From Trichaptum fuscoviolaceum (lineage: Eukaryota > Basidiomycota > Agaricomycetes > Hymenochaetales > Trichaptaceae): DNA of 64,000 bases. The DNA is taken from NCBI GenBank assembly GCA_910574455.1, contig CAJSYZ010000005.1, forward strand, positions 3,162,001-3,226,000. The letters run 5' to 3'. This document shows positions 32,896 through 45,300 of this stretch, piece by piece (position 1 is the stretch's first letter; the number at the start of each line of letters is the position of its first letter). The position numbers and the translations under genes were made by a program. The notes under the pieces are model-generated. The model worked only from the letters and a program-made list of their open reading frames with translations, had not been told where the DNA came from and searched no databases.

Positions 32896-33424
32896 GTTGT
32901 TGTCGGTAAAGTACTGTACACTTCCGAGTCTTTTCTTCGTCAACAATTTTTAAGGTTCAAGTTGTACCACTCAGGCTCAGGCTGGCATAACACCAGCCCT
33001 AAAAAATCTACAGAGGTCGAGAGTTCGATTCTCGCTCAACCGTAACTCCGTATCGACTTGATACTTAGAATATTCTTGTGAGATGAACTATCATTATTTC
33101 TCTCTCATTTCCTCGACAGGTCTCAAATTAAAATCCTGGCACAGCTATTGTCTTCTCCTCTTGAAATTATCCTGGTGCCCTCGTCGAGGCTTTGAGTGTC
33201 GAACCGGACCCAGAGTCAACTGACCTTTCTTCGCTTATCATGCAACACCACAAGAAACACTGAAGAATGAGTATTCAACATTGACAGGCCCGCCCTCTGG
33301 AAGTCGACCCCGAACGTTGAAACAGTACAATTTCGAGATGCCGATCGGCCATGTTCTCAAACCAAAACAACATACACGCAAACGTATGTACGTACCCATA
33401 TCCTCGTTTATCTAAACCTCACCA
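32896..33424. other. Spacer between RMT2 and mannosidase copy 2
   Basis: 529 bp without a gene. A perfect six-base hairpin lies at 32980-32998 (GGCTGG, seven-base loop, CCAGCC), and GTTCGATTC at 33023-33031 equals an RNA polymerase III B-box. Together they look somewhat tRNA-like, but no full cloverleaf can be drawn (see rejected items). Confidence 0.4.
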
Positions 33425-36400
33425 CTAAATATGCGTATTATTCCACAATGACCGTACAACGAAATCGGCTGGATCCGGGTCCTTCACCTTCGAAAGGTCC
33501 GGGTTGAGAATGAATTGAACTAAACATCAGAGTGTCAGTGGTTAGCGAGGTTTGCAGTTGCATTCATGAGATACGTACGAATCCTACGCGTGCTAGGCAC
33601 TAGGTAGAAGCCATTTGTAGGCTTCCTCGTTTCCTTATCCACGAAAACGCCGACTGTACCTGCTGGGTGATCGATCCAGGTGAATGGTGCCACACCTCCT
33701 TTCGCGGTCAAAGAAAACGTTAGGTCATCTTCGCGTATCATGTCGATTTCCGGGTCGACGAGCGTCGTATTAGCCAAGGAATTAGGCGTGAACTGAGATA
33801 ATACTTTGATCAGCTTTATAACGACTTCGAGGACAGGAGTCCCACATATTGTTCGTTTGTCACTACACCAGTGTCTGTTTGCGCTGTCAAGTTAAGCAGC
33901 ATCCAAACGTCTGACGGTTGTGTTCCAGCTGGGAGCACCGAATCAAATCCAGACGCCGAGAATATTTCGCTATTATTCAAAGTCGGTATACTGAAAGTAT
34001 GCTTGCTGGTCTGCAGTTCATCCCCTTTCCAGTTATACCATGTAAGTTGTGCAGTTCCATTCACTGTTTCCCAGCGGTCGGAGGTCACTAGCACTTCCAG
34101 AGACTGGTTCGCAGCAGTCCAGAAAGGATATATGATAACAGGCGAGAATATGCCGGTGAGACCGTAATTGAGTACCTTCCAGCGACCGGAATATTCTGGA
34201 GGAAGAGAGATAAGTATTCCTGAGCAATCATGTGCACACAACATAGCCTCACCTATGCTGGACCAGCTGACACCTTGCCAAATGTCGTTGAGCTGCCACA
34301 CCAACGCGCCGAGGTTGTTCTCCCCCAGGCCCGCCCCTCGCCTGTACCAAGCAACCTCCGAGACCATGTTCAATGACTGGAAGATTTGGGTACTCCAGCA
34401 CCACTGTGCAAAGGTCTGGTTGGAATCGGACGTTCCGGGAGTTGGGAGCCACAGCTGGACTCCTGACGTCATCTGCTGCTGACCCTGATTAGCGTTCGGG
34501 TTAGGCCACGCTAAGCTGCCGGCGGGTGGGTGATGGTCGCGCGACATCACTATCGTTGAGTTAAACGAGAAGTCATCTGGTGATTGAAGGACCTCTTCCC
34601 AGCTATAGAACGAGGGCATGGAATGGAATCTAATCAGAAGAAGAATGTGCTTAATTCGTATGTCTGCCGACTGTAGAGAAATATCTGAACTGACCCAAAC
34701 TCATTCACGAAGCTATCAGGATGCATTATGATCAGCTTAGGGGAAGGAAGCAAAAAGTCTGACGAACCGAGAGACTGGGTATGTGCTGTAGGTGAATGCC
34801 ACGGAAGCGTCATAATTGTAGCGTTCTACCAACACCATCAGTGACAAGCTTTATTTCATTTTCTTTACTACGTACCGCTATTCCCATAGATTTCCCCAAC
34901 TGTCCCATTCCTAAATCTCAATACATACGGGTTCAGGCTCAAGTAACCACTTGTCGTTGAACAGTCTGAGTAGGACAACTAATGAAGCAAGAAGATTTGA
35001 ATAATATTGTCGTCGTGTGATGCCTTTTATAACTTACTGATGTAGTTTCATTCAGGACAATGTCGTGGAGGAAGTCCTGGAACATAGTAACGAACTGACC
35101 GGAAGGAATCGCACCGAGAAACATAAGTTAAATGAGGGGAAAAGAAAAGAACAACTACCAACTCACCTCGTTCAAGTAATGTGTACCGTTTGGGAGCGAG
35201 ACATTCACTTGTTCAATGATACCTTCAATTTCGTTCCCGCCCGCCCACTGCGCATTGCTGGGGTGACGATTAGTTCTTCTGACGTTCTGACGAACCTCAG
35301 GAGCGATATTGTCAAGCATGAAGTCATTAATCGGATATATATTGTCGGAGAAGATGAGCTCGGACCACGCGAGGATGCCGAGTTCGTCACACGCCTGGTA
35401 GAAGTCATAGACACCCGTCTCTTCATCTGACGGTTGATAGATTCCTCCACCCCAGACTCGGAGCTGAAACCATGGTATTGTTTGCGTAAACAACTTTAGA
35501 GAAGACATCACATTAAGATTACGCACCATATTCTGTCCGCTGAGGACCGCACTCTGAACTACCCACCTAACCTGCGCTGATGTCATTCGAGAGTAAAAGG
35601 GGTCAAAGGGAATAATGTTCGTTCCCAAGCTGTAGAACTGCTTTCCGTTAATCTGGAAGTGAAATTGATCGCCCGGTATAATGCCGCGTTGTTCTACATC
35701 CTCCTGAGAGTATGGTTCTTGCACAAGAACGATCGTTCTGAACCCTGTGGTCGTGGTAAAGCTTACTCCTGATGGCTCCAGCGTCACCGTGATATTGTAA
35801 AGTTTTGGATTGCCAAGGTTATGCGTATACCATAGCTCTGGAACACCGTTTGGAATTGTGATGCTTGCAGACACTGGCGTGGTGCTGGAAGTGTCAGCGG
35901 AGAAGGCAGGCAACGGCAGTTTACCGGATTTAATGTGCAATTCCGGGAACGAGATGACCATGTATGGGTTTTTTTCCGCCTGAGAAGAACGCACAGTTAG
36001 GCTAACGTTGACCACCCAATCCGCCGTCTGGTCTGGCGGTATAGACGGTTTCTGGCCCTTTCGAGAAATCTCGATAGATTTATCCTCGATGAACAGGGAC
36101 GGTCCCGCAGACACAGTAGATGAAGGTGACGAGAAGGGTGCTCCTATAGACTTCGCGTCCTTATCTAGAGCGATCAAGAAAGCTGGTTTAAATATTCCAC
36201 TGGGAACGAATGCCGGACCCTCATGATGAATGTATAAGCTTTACGCGCGGCGGGAGATAGTAGACAATCAACCCACCCAATCCCATCCGAAATCTGAAGC
36301 AGTCTTGCGCACGTAAGGATGTCCATCCGGATACTCAAACTAAACAAACAGACAACTTTGAGAAGAAGGATCATAAAAAGGACCACTGACGTACGATTTG

Positions 36401-37020
36401 CAGTCCCGCTGGGAAGAATTCCATCTCCGGGAGCGTGCTAACGTTGCGTCCATAAGCAGCGGCGGACTCAAAGGCAACAGTCAAATTGGTGTTTGTCCCT
36501 TTCAGTTTGGGAGTTAAAATGTCCGAAACATCGAAGACATATTGGCGGAATTCATTATTGACCCAGGCGACGGGGTGACCCGCAAGAGTCTAGGTGTGCA
36601 TGAGTACATTGAATGCGTTAACTAGAGACATGAAACTTACTATATTAGCTACCGTGTCAAGTCCATAGAAAACAAGCAGCGTCTTCTGCGATGCTTTGAG
36701 GCCCGATGTGAAAGGTGTCACATCAGCCGTATATGTCCAATTGTCGTTTACCACCCATCGTTGCGTGAAGTCTAAAGTCTCTTTCTAAGTAGTTGAGCGC
36801 CTTAGTACCCGGAAAGCTACGAACCGTTTGCTCCCAATAAAGGCTCCGTGATGATTCCCGCCTTGGCGAGGTCCAAATGCGCTTGAGAAGGAACCGAGGC
36901 AGGGATTACAATAGATCCATTCTGATTTTTTAAGGTCCATTCAAGTTTGGACAAGCTGAATATCTGGCCCAGCGCTAGGACAGGCAAGCAAAGCAAACCC
37001 AGTAGTCGCGAAGACAACAT
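33425..37020 (-). CDS. Beta-mannosidase, GH2 family, copy 2 (inverted)
   Basis: Fourteen exons give 948 aa: 37020-36825, 36771-36641, 36589-36395, 36339-36277, 36219-35527, 35463-35167, 35094-35038, 34978-34876, 34825-34768, 34712-34695, 34629-34253, 34195-33846, 33792-33579, 33519-33425. Each exon has the same length as in copy 1 except exon 3, which is one codon shorter. Signal peptide (LLCLPVLALGQIF), acid/base region NAQWAGGNEIEGI and nucleophile motif RFVNEFGFHSMPSF are intact, so both copies should be active enzymes. Most introns differ from copy 1 in sequence, showing age, yet the 34075-34511 segment is identical. The two genes point towards each other with RMT2 between them. Confidence 0.9.
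34075..34511. repeat. 437-bp tract identical to the inverted partner at 30325-30761
   Basis: Reverse complement of the copy 1 tract. It covers the 3' part of exon 11, all of intron 11 and the 5' part of exon 12. The first differences are the bases at 34074 and 34512. Confidence 0.85.
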
Positions 37021-37810
37021 GCTGGATGTGCTTATAGAAACGTTGGTAACGAGCCTCGACTTTATACAACTCAACGGGGGCAATTATAACGCCGAAGAGC
37101 GAGCGAGCATATGATCTGTACGAAACCGCGGAATCATGTTCAGAAGAGATTGTACAAACTTCTGTGACGTACTTGACTTCCAGAAGTTAAGAATTACAGG
37201 GATGCGCCATGTGTAAAGTTACTCGCCTATATGTTTTGACGATTACTGTAATGTCGCTCAACTTCAAGCTCCAAGACATAAATCTCAGGAAGATGAACCA
37301 AGACCACCAGCCAGCTACACTTGCGTTCGGTTCTAGAGCCACTTGATCGACGTGGCAATTTATAAGGCAAATCGTCCAAGCTGCAAGTTAGAGATCAAAG
37401 CCGGTTTAAAGCAGCTGACCAGGAGAAGCAATTGGTGGTATCACATGAGCCTCGCAAAGCTGAACAGGATCGGGTCCGCGAGGACATGCGATGAGAAGGA
37501 CTTCTTGATGGGTGGGGCTTGGTCGAAGAGCTTGATTGCGCCCTCAAGTTATTTGAGAAATCCGGGGGAAACGTCTGATTCTTCAGTGCTTGGTTGAAGC
37601 TGCCAGTCACACGCCGTGAAAAGTTATAACCCTAAGTAAGCTTGAAAAGGTAGTATAGTAGCTACATACTAGTAGTAGTACAACTATTACTAATGTCTCC
37701 AATAATAGTAGAGTATAAGACCACATTGGAATCCACGTGGCCGGGACACGTCCAAAAACGCGTCCCTGTTCAACTCCTCTCCTTAACACCAACTTGTACA
37801 TTACTTTGAA
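37021..37810. other. Divergent promoter region of mannosidase copy 2 and the securin-like gene
   Basis: A 790-bp stretch without a supported gene. A short A/T-rich part with repeated AGTAGTA and ATAGTA words lies at 37655-37700. No strong regulatory site was recognised. Confidence 0.4.
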
Positions 37811-39124
37811 ATGTTAAGCTCACGACCTTTCGCGATCCATGACGAATACGGGACAACAAAAACTTCAAAGACTCCAGGTAGAGCACTGAAGGGTAGAGCT
37901 GGTCTTCAGGAGAATGTTCTGTTGAATGGGGCAATGACCACATATCCGGGAGAGAAGAGGACAAATAGTAAGACTCCCTTCAGGAAAGAGAACGACAGTA
38001 TGTACCTTATGTCTAAAGAGCTATGATGGGATACTAACGAGCTCCAAGGGGTCATCCTCAAAGATGCCCCAGCTTCTACTAAAGCTACCACAGTATTGCC
38101 TAGTCGACCTTTAATAGACAAAACACCTGCACCCAATCGCCAGAACTCACATATCCTATTCACACCTTTGCCTAACCATGGCAAGATCTCGAAGTCGCTG
38201 ATGCCAGCGCTGATTGATGAGGCGGAAACGACTACGCCCGTGCAGCCACCTAGTTCATCACGGAAGAAGTTACGCGTGCCAAGGAGCTCGAGTTCAAACA
38301 AAGCATTCGAAACTCCTGTCACAACTGGAGACCACTGGAACGTCAGCGACATCTCCATAGAAGTAGGAGAATCAACTCTGGATAATGTGGAGGAAAATGC
38401 AATGGATGAGCCTGACTACAGTGACCCAGAGTACATGCCACCTAAGGTCAAAGGTGAGAATACAACACTTTTTCTCTCGCTTGGGCTCAGATTGACAATT
38501 GGTCAGAACTTCCGTTTGAGATGCCATTTGAGCTTCCAGACTACACGGAAGTCGGCAAATATCTCTTAGCATCAGCTCGTTCATATCCTGTGGGAGGTTC
38601 TCCTACTTTCCAGGAGCCAGATGCGGACGAGATACTGAAAGGTTGCGGGTGGCCTCTGCAAGTACAGCTAGTGGACAATACCGCAGAACTGTCAGGTGAG
38701 CTTGTCAGCCCTTCTTTTCTCTGGTTGTTGACAAACATAAGTAGATGATGACATTTTTGGTCCTCGTAAGTTGCCCGTTTTAAAGACTCAGGCGGTGAAC
38801 TCGAAGAAGGCACCGGTGAGGTCGATACCACGTTCTACGACAGTCGTGCCTAAGCCAATCATTAGTCGAAGTGGCTCGACTGCTCAAAGAGCACCTCCAC
38901 GTCCAGCCACAGCTGCATCTATGGCAAGCAGCCGCCGCGGCGCAACGATTACTCGGCCAATGACATCCGCTTCCACAACGCAGCGCGTTCCCCGGACCAC
39001 ATCGTCTATAAAACCAAGCATGAGGATGTCAAGACCCAAGAAAACTGCGGCGGATGAGCTTGTTTTGACATTTGATGACGACACTCTGGAGCTTCCAGAA
39101 GGCGACTTCCGTTTCACATTGTGA
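37811..39124 (+). CDS. Securin-like anaphase inhibitor (candidate)
   Basis: Four exons, 37811-37997, 38049-38453, 38507-38695 and 38745-39124, give 386 aa. Near the N terminus GRAGLQEN fits a destruction box (R-x-x-L-x-x-N), and FRKEND contains a KEN box, both used by the anaphase-promoting complex. The middle holds DYSDPEYMPPKVKELPFE, which resembles the securin core motif (YMPP...LPFE/Y) that sits in the separase active site. The C-terminal third is basic and Ser/Thr/Pro-rich. Securin blocks separase until the APC destroys it. All known securins diverge strongly, so the call rests on motif order rather than overall similarity; another APC substrate is possible. APC8 lies about 12 kb away. 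Confidence 0.68.
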
Positions 39125-39313
39125 GAGCTTCAGCTTCAACGTCGCTTTGCTATTTTGCTTTGTTACTCGAGTCATTGTATTATTCCCATTTTCACCTTGT
39201 AGCGCTACCTCTCCTCCCCCGAATTGCATTTTACGTTTATAATAAATTATGAAATTAATTACATGATGCGGACTGTATTATGAGTATAATTACGGTATAT
39301 GACAAGACAATTA

Positions 39314-42300
39314 CTATCTACCAATCTTCAGCTGCTTGCTATACAACTTCACTAGGGCCTTCATGATTTCCTCTATGGGAAGAGTCGCATACTCGTGAAC
39401 ATATTGAGGTAATGATTCCTCGAGGTTGAACCCAGCCTTCTTCGTAAAGAACGGATGCATAACATCGGGTGTTGCCTCACCCAGCTGACGGACAGTCAGC
39501 CGCTCTATTTTCCTTCTCCTGACCTTGTAAACAATCTCGGCAGATTTCTTTCCTGAGCCTGACGCCGGGGATTGGATAGAATCTTTCTCCGTTGGAGATA
39601 ATTTGGAAGTGGGAGAGGTTGTAACGGCATCAGCGCCGGCATCAGGAAGCCTGAATGACGAGGCACGAGGAAGCTCAGGGGAGTTAATCCTAGGAGAGGG
39701 GAGCAACATTGTGGACCTGGTTGCACTCATGCGCTTCCCCGGGGACGACGGTATGAAGACACTTTCCAGTGACTTTGAGCGAACAGGTGATGGTGCTCTG
39801 TCCAGTGCAAGCGGAGAAGCAGCCGTAGGAGGGCTTCCAAATCTCGGTGTATACGACGGTGTCGATGCGGCAGCTCCGGCCCTCCATTCCGCGACTTCCT
39901 GCGCGCGCTTGAGCTCCCGGGTGAACGTCTTTCGCAAGACTGTGAGCCAGCTATATAGGCCAATGTTGAAAGAGATACTAATATTCTCCAGCCTCCGTTG
40001 CCCTTCGAGGCGCACGAAGGTACTGTCGAAATCGTAAGGTAGAACCTCCATGCCGTTCTGAAACTCTTCGTCCGACACCATTCGCATGTCTATTGCAGGC
40101 AACGAGAATATAACATTCTCCACACCCCCAAATCGACGACTAGTTTCAGTAAGGATGTCGAACTCTTGACCAGGTAGACTGGGATCGAAACCTTGTTTGA
40201 TGAGCTGCGAAATTGACATATGAGACATTGAAAGCCGTAAGTTTCTGTGAATAGGTAGCCCATTCGGCCTAACAGTTCGCTTCAACTGTGCCTTGATGTC
40301 TCTCCCGATGAAGCGGGCAAGCTCGTGATCACCTTGGGATCTGGGCAGTAACACAAATACTAGTTCTCCTAAATCCAAACTCATTCGTTGTCCGATCACG
40401 TAAGATAGGGACTCGGACTCCTTCAGCTTTGTTCGAGCTGTTTGGTACATGGCATGTGCAACCTCCGACAGTGCATTATCAGGCTTCGGAAGTCTAGCTG
40501 AGCGGAAAGCGGAGGATTCCCTACTCGCACCTTCTCGCTGAGATTCGAGATTCTCCATGAATTTTCCAGCATACACTACTAGCTTAGGGATAGCCATGGT
40601 TGTTAGCATCGCAGTGACTTTCGAACCCGTCACCGTGAAGGAAAGTTGCAACTGTCTATCCTTGATCGATGTTTCGGCATTCGTTGTAGGCCAATCATCA
40701 TAGACCATGGCTTGGAATGGCTCTGCCCTATATAACAAATCAGGTTACTGCGAATTCAGAAAATGTGCAACCAGGAATACCTGTATTGTAGGAGCCACAA
40801 CCAATCTGATTGCAGCTGTATATCTAGCGTGCCACTTGTTAGGAATAGTTCAAGCATCCGACCGAGGGGTTGTTTATCAGCATGTAGATCTTGGCGCTTG
40901 CGTACAGTTCTGAAGAGGAAATCTGGCATTCTCAAGTGACCTGATAGATTACCACGAGCCTGAGTATCGACACGCTCAACGGACACGGCCAATTCAGACA
41001 CTTCGTCTGTTATACGAGTGCGCACTGTCGCGGATTGCAGCTCCAATGCCACGGTGCTGATTGATTGGCCCAAATCAGCTTCCAGTCTAATCTGACGTAC
41101 GCGAATGATGATGGCAGTGTCGATTCCTTGCTTTTGTGCTTGCTCTACAGATGGGGCTAGGGTCATCCTACTGGAAGTTTTGGATTTCTGGATAGCATCG
41201 CCCTTGAAAATAGGGATGTGATCTAGCCATACAGCTTTGAAGCATAAGAAATCTTGGAACCGAGTAAAGCGTATGCTGCCAGCTACCTCTGTCTCTACGA
41301 CCACGGACACAGAATTGACCAGCTGACCACCGTGAAGTGCCGACTTCGAAAAGTTCGCAGAAAAATTGAGATTACGAGCATTGATGCTAGTAGAGTCCTC
41401 ATTCAAAAATCCATGCCGAAGGCCGACAGTCAAACCACCAATGCTCGCGGACACCGAAACGCCCCTGGACCCAGGCGATACATTAATCAAAAATCCACCA
41501 CTTTCCCAGTGCAACCGAGCAACAACGTTTACGTCAGGCTTGCAAGTTAGTTCGAGATGTGATTTATCTATGCGAAGACTGAAGATTATATGCAGACCAT
41601 TTGCATCGTGGGCACGACGAGTGGTGGCGCTACGCGGGGGCTCGTCAGAGGAATACACTGAAATCGCATCGCGTGAACCCGGAGGACGTAAGTTCATATC
41701 GTTTGTAGAAGATGCTCTCATACGCTCCTCGATGTTGTGCACGAGTTGTGTGAGGAATGGAAGAAGGGATGGTCGGAGAGTATTGGAACTTGAATGGATC
41801 GTACTCTTGAACATTAGTATCCGGGAGGAATTATCTTCGGTGTTATGGTCAATACCCGGATCGCACGCCCTTGCAAGATAGTCACAATGTACAGAGAGTT
41901 CTGGTAGGTTGAACTGCTCAACATCCGGATCAAATATTTGATATGTCAGTCCCAGCCAATCTGGAGGTAATGTTGAATACTGTGACATATCCCTCATGGG
42001 AGTACCATGAAGGCGGATGCTGCCACTACTAAACTTCAGTGAACCATGAATTTCGGTCGTGAGGTTTACGGCCTTCGTGTCTGTACGCAGCTTCTTCTCC
42101 GTCGTGAGAATAATCGGTTCATCCAAGTCAGAGGTTGCACGCGGAAGCCCAGCAGCCAAACGTTCGACCCCTTGTTTCCCTTGCCTAAAGACATCCACAA
42201 CAGCGAAGGCGTAAGCCGTGATAGATGGATCAAGGTCAAGAACGAATCCACTAATTTCAGCACTGATTGTGAGTTTCCTTCCAGTCCGGGACGTATCTGT

Positions 42301-45300
42301 CTGCATCCGTGCAGTCATGACAGGATAGAAAAGTTTGTTCGTCGTTTGATGCTTAGCGGCATTGAAATCTGGAGGATGGGATGCATTGAATCTAATGATG
42401 GTTAGTTCGTTTTTTGTCACGTTGAGTTAAGATAGATACCCACCTCGAAACAAACTGGAAGCAGAAATCCTTCATGATAGCTTGCCCAGTCTCACCCCTT
42501 TGAGTCTGAAATGACAGAGTATCGATGCAGGCCATAAATGCCCTGGATGATCGATCTGGCTGAGCTTCTGCGTTCAAAAATTTGCTGGAGGAGTCCAACT
42601 CCAATGGGAACGCTGTCACAATGTTTTTCACTGACAACTTCACCAAACGATCGATGAAAAATCCGCCAGTGTCTGAGAAGCTGGGTTGCCGTGGATTGAT
42701 ATTGAAAGTCTCCATAATTTTCCTGGCCTTTCCTTTGAATTCACTCAGTTCGATTGCGCGTTGTTCCTTTCGCAGTAGAACTTCCGTCTATGCCAAGGTC
42801 AATAAGCCAAACTCACCACATAAAACAAACATGAATATTTCCATACCTGAAGATAATCAACGAAATCACCAATCTCGCTCATCATACTCGCTTGGAGGAT
42901 GGCGTGAAATCTTGTGACCGCGATATCAAGGCAAGTTTGAATACTCTCTGCAGCAGATAGATAATAACTCGATAGTCTCAGATCGATCGATACAGACAAT
43001 GGAAGACGATCTTTCTCAGTTCTGTTGTTCCTTCTTCCGATACTCGTGTTGGGGGCTAAATAGAGGGTCAAGTCGGTCAGCGTGACCTGCCACTGACGCT
43101 GATTTGAGACACTGTATACTGCGTCGATGTTGTCGCATTGTAGAAACTGAGTGGAAGAATGTCCTTCCAGCCCGATCCTAAACCCATCAAACTTGCCTAA
43201 TATGTTGATCGGTGATGTACTAGGCTTTCGATTCGGCTTCATGCGTTTCCGTCCCCTTTCACCTATAATGAGAAGCAGATCGTTGAAATCCTGGCCAAAC
43301 TTTTGTTGAACTGAGAGCAACGCATCCCAGTGAGATGGCTTAATCGTCATTTCCAGAAAACCTATCCTTCCTAGCAAGCTCGATTGCGCAGCTCCTGATG
43401 AAGCTGAAACGCATAACTCGGGGAGAATGAATGATATTTCCGAAGACTTTTCATTAATATTTCCCAATTGCAAAGCGCCTTCCGAGGATATGCCAATTTT
43501 CTGCGAGCCTACTTGTAAGCCATACAGACCCACGGCTTTCTGCTGTGGAGGTTGATTCTTGCCGAAGGCAACCACTTCATGCGCAGACCAGGAGAGCCAA
43601 GTCCCGTGCATGACTTGTAAATCGATGGCTATGGTAGTTATCGACCCGTTGAAGTCATACAGGACGGCGCTTCTACTCTTTTGCACGTTACGAGAGTCTC
43701 TACGTCTCGGCGTTTGTCGGATTTCACTGAATAGGGACTTCATCATAGCATCTACACCAAGTAGGTAGTCTTGCCTCCATTGTTCCGCAAAATGGTATAA
43801 TCGAATTGCACTCCGGGGAACGTTGAGGTTTATCATATCAACATGCACTGTGCTCCGCACTATTTGACCCTGCGGTGTATGGCTTTGATAGAGAACGCAC
43901 ATTGAGCCCCCAGAAACGGATATTCCTGCGAGAACGTCGTTTTCACGATATCTTGCCTCAGAGAACAAACGCGTTCGCGCCTTCACTGAGATTCCTTCAA
44001 AACCCAATCCATGAGTCACAGAGAAATCTAATGCGGCCATAGGTCCTGAAGACGGGCGAGAGACGTTGAAGGCCGTTGTCGACGAGAAGTCTCGAGAAAT
44101 GACCTCGAAGATAAGGTTTTCAGCAGCCGCTTCGAGAAGCACGCGGCGAAGAGCTACTCGGACGTCACAGGATAGCAACCTGTCCTTCAGTCGTAATCCG
44201 AAAAAACCTCCATCGACGACTTCTGGTACCCGGTGTGAATCAAGAGGGGCAAGCTGAGACAAGGTGCCCCAGACATGGACAGCGTTCTGAAGTATAGTGA
44301 GGATCGTTGGGAATACGGTAAGTTGCACCGTATTAATGCTCAGCGTTACGATCAGGGCGAGGTTACCATAGTCCACAGGATCATCATGAACAGCACTTCT
44401 GAATGTCGCGGAATGGGGCGACATCGTGTACGGCACAATGATCATCCGTCTTGTCAAAAGATCACCACGGACCTCCAGATCACTGAGCGTGAATGAATTC
44501 TGAGAGGAAGAATCGTGATCGGGGAAGATAAGCTTCAAGGACCCAGCTCTAAATCCAGCTGACCTAACAGGTCGAGAGTCGTTTCTGTGCATGTAGCCGA
44601 ATGTGTCCGACTTCGGTTCCTCAAAGAGAGACCTTATAACGTCCAGTCCCATAATCGTCATCCCCTCCTCTGTTGCCCAAGGGATGTTGTACTTCTCAAG
44701 AGCACGACGAATATCTAAACTTCCCGGTCCGGAAGCTAGCTTCGTGTCCAAATCACGCGAGCTGGCATCGGACATATCCGCCATCATATGCCTCAGATGA
44801 AACAGTAGCTTCCAATTTGCGTCTTGGCGGAGAATATGAGGACGACCGCTCTGAACAAGAAATGAAGGTTGGATAGCGGCAAAAACGTCGTTAGACGGTT
44901 TGTCTCGGGTGCAATCGAATACAAGCAGAATCAGGTGTTGCAATTTCAAGCGAGAATGATCTGCGTAGGCCGTCCAAGCTGTAACGAGTTGGCGAATATC
45001 TGTCTGCAGCTCACGTGTAGCAACAAGAATCACTTCCGGAGCGTGATGGTCAAGGAGCAAAGATGCAGAGCTTAGCGAACATTCTGCCGTCCGGCTGGAG
45101 AAGCTAAGAAATAATGAATCCATGTTTATTTGAGCGACGATGGAAGGGACGTAATCCTCCAAGTCTCCGGTAGTCACTGAGCATATTTGTGTTCCCAACA
45201 AACAGCGAACGCTTTGAACGCCGAAGGATCCGGACGATAGGGTACCTTTAGGGTCTGTTGCCGCTGTTGAAACATAATTTGCAATGACGCGTCCACCAAC

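Noticed and set aside
32951..33043. Possible tRNA gene: B-box GTTCGATTC, a six-bp hairpin with seven-base loop, and AACC near the 3' end
   Set aside because: The T stem has a mismatch, only five of seven acceptor pairs form, position 33 is not T, and no D arm can be drawn. At most a decayed tRNA or SINE fragment.
37655..37700. Short AGTAGTA-rich stretch as a repeat array or origin
   Set aside because: Too short and irregular; ordinary A/T-rich promoter sequence explains it.
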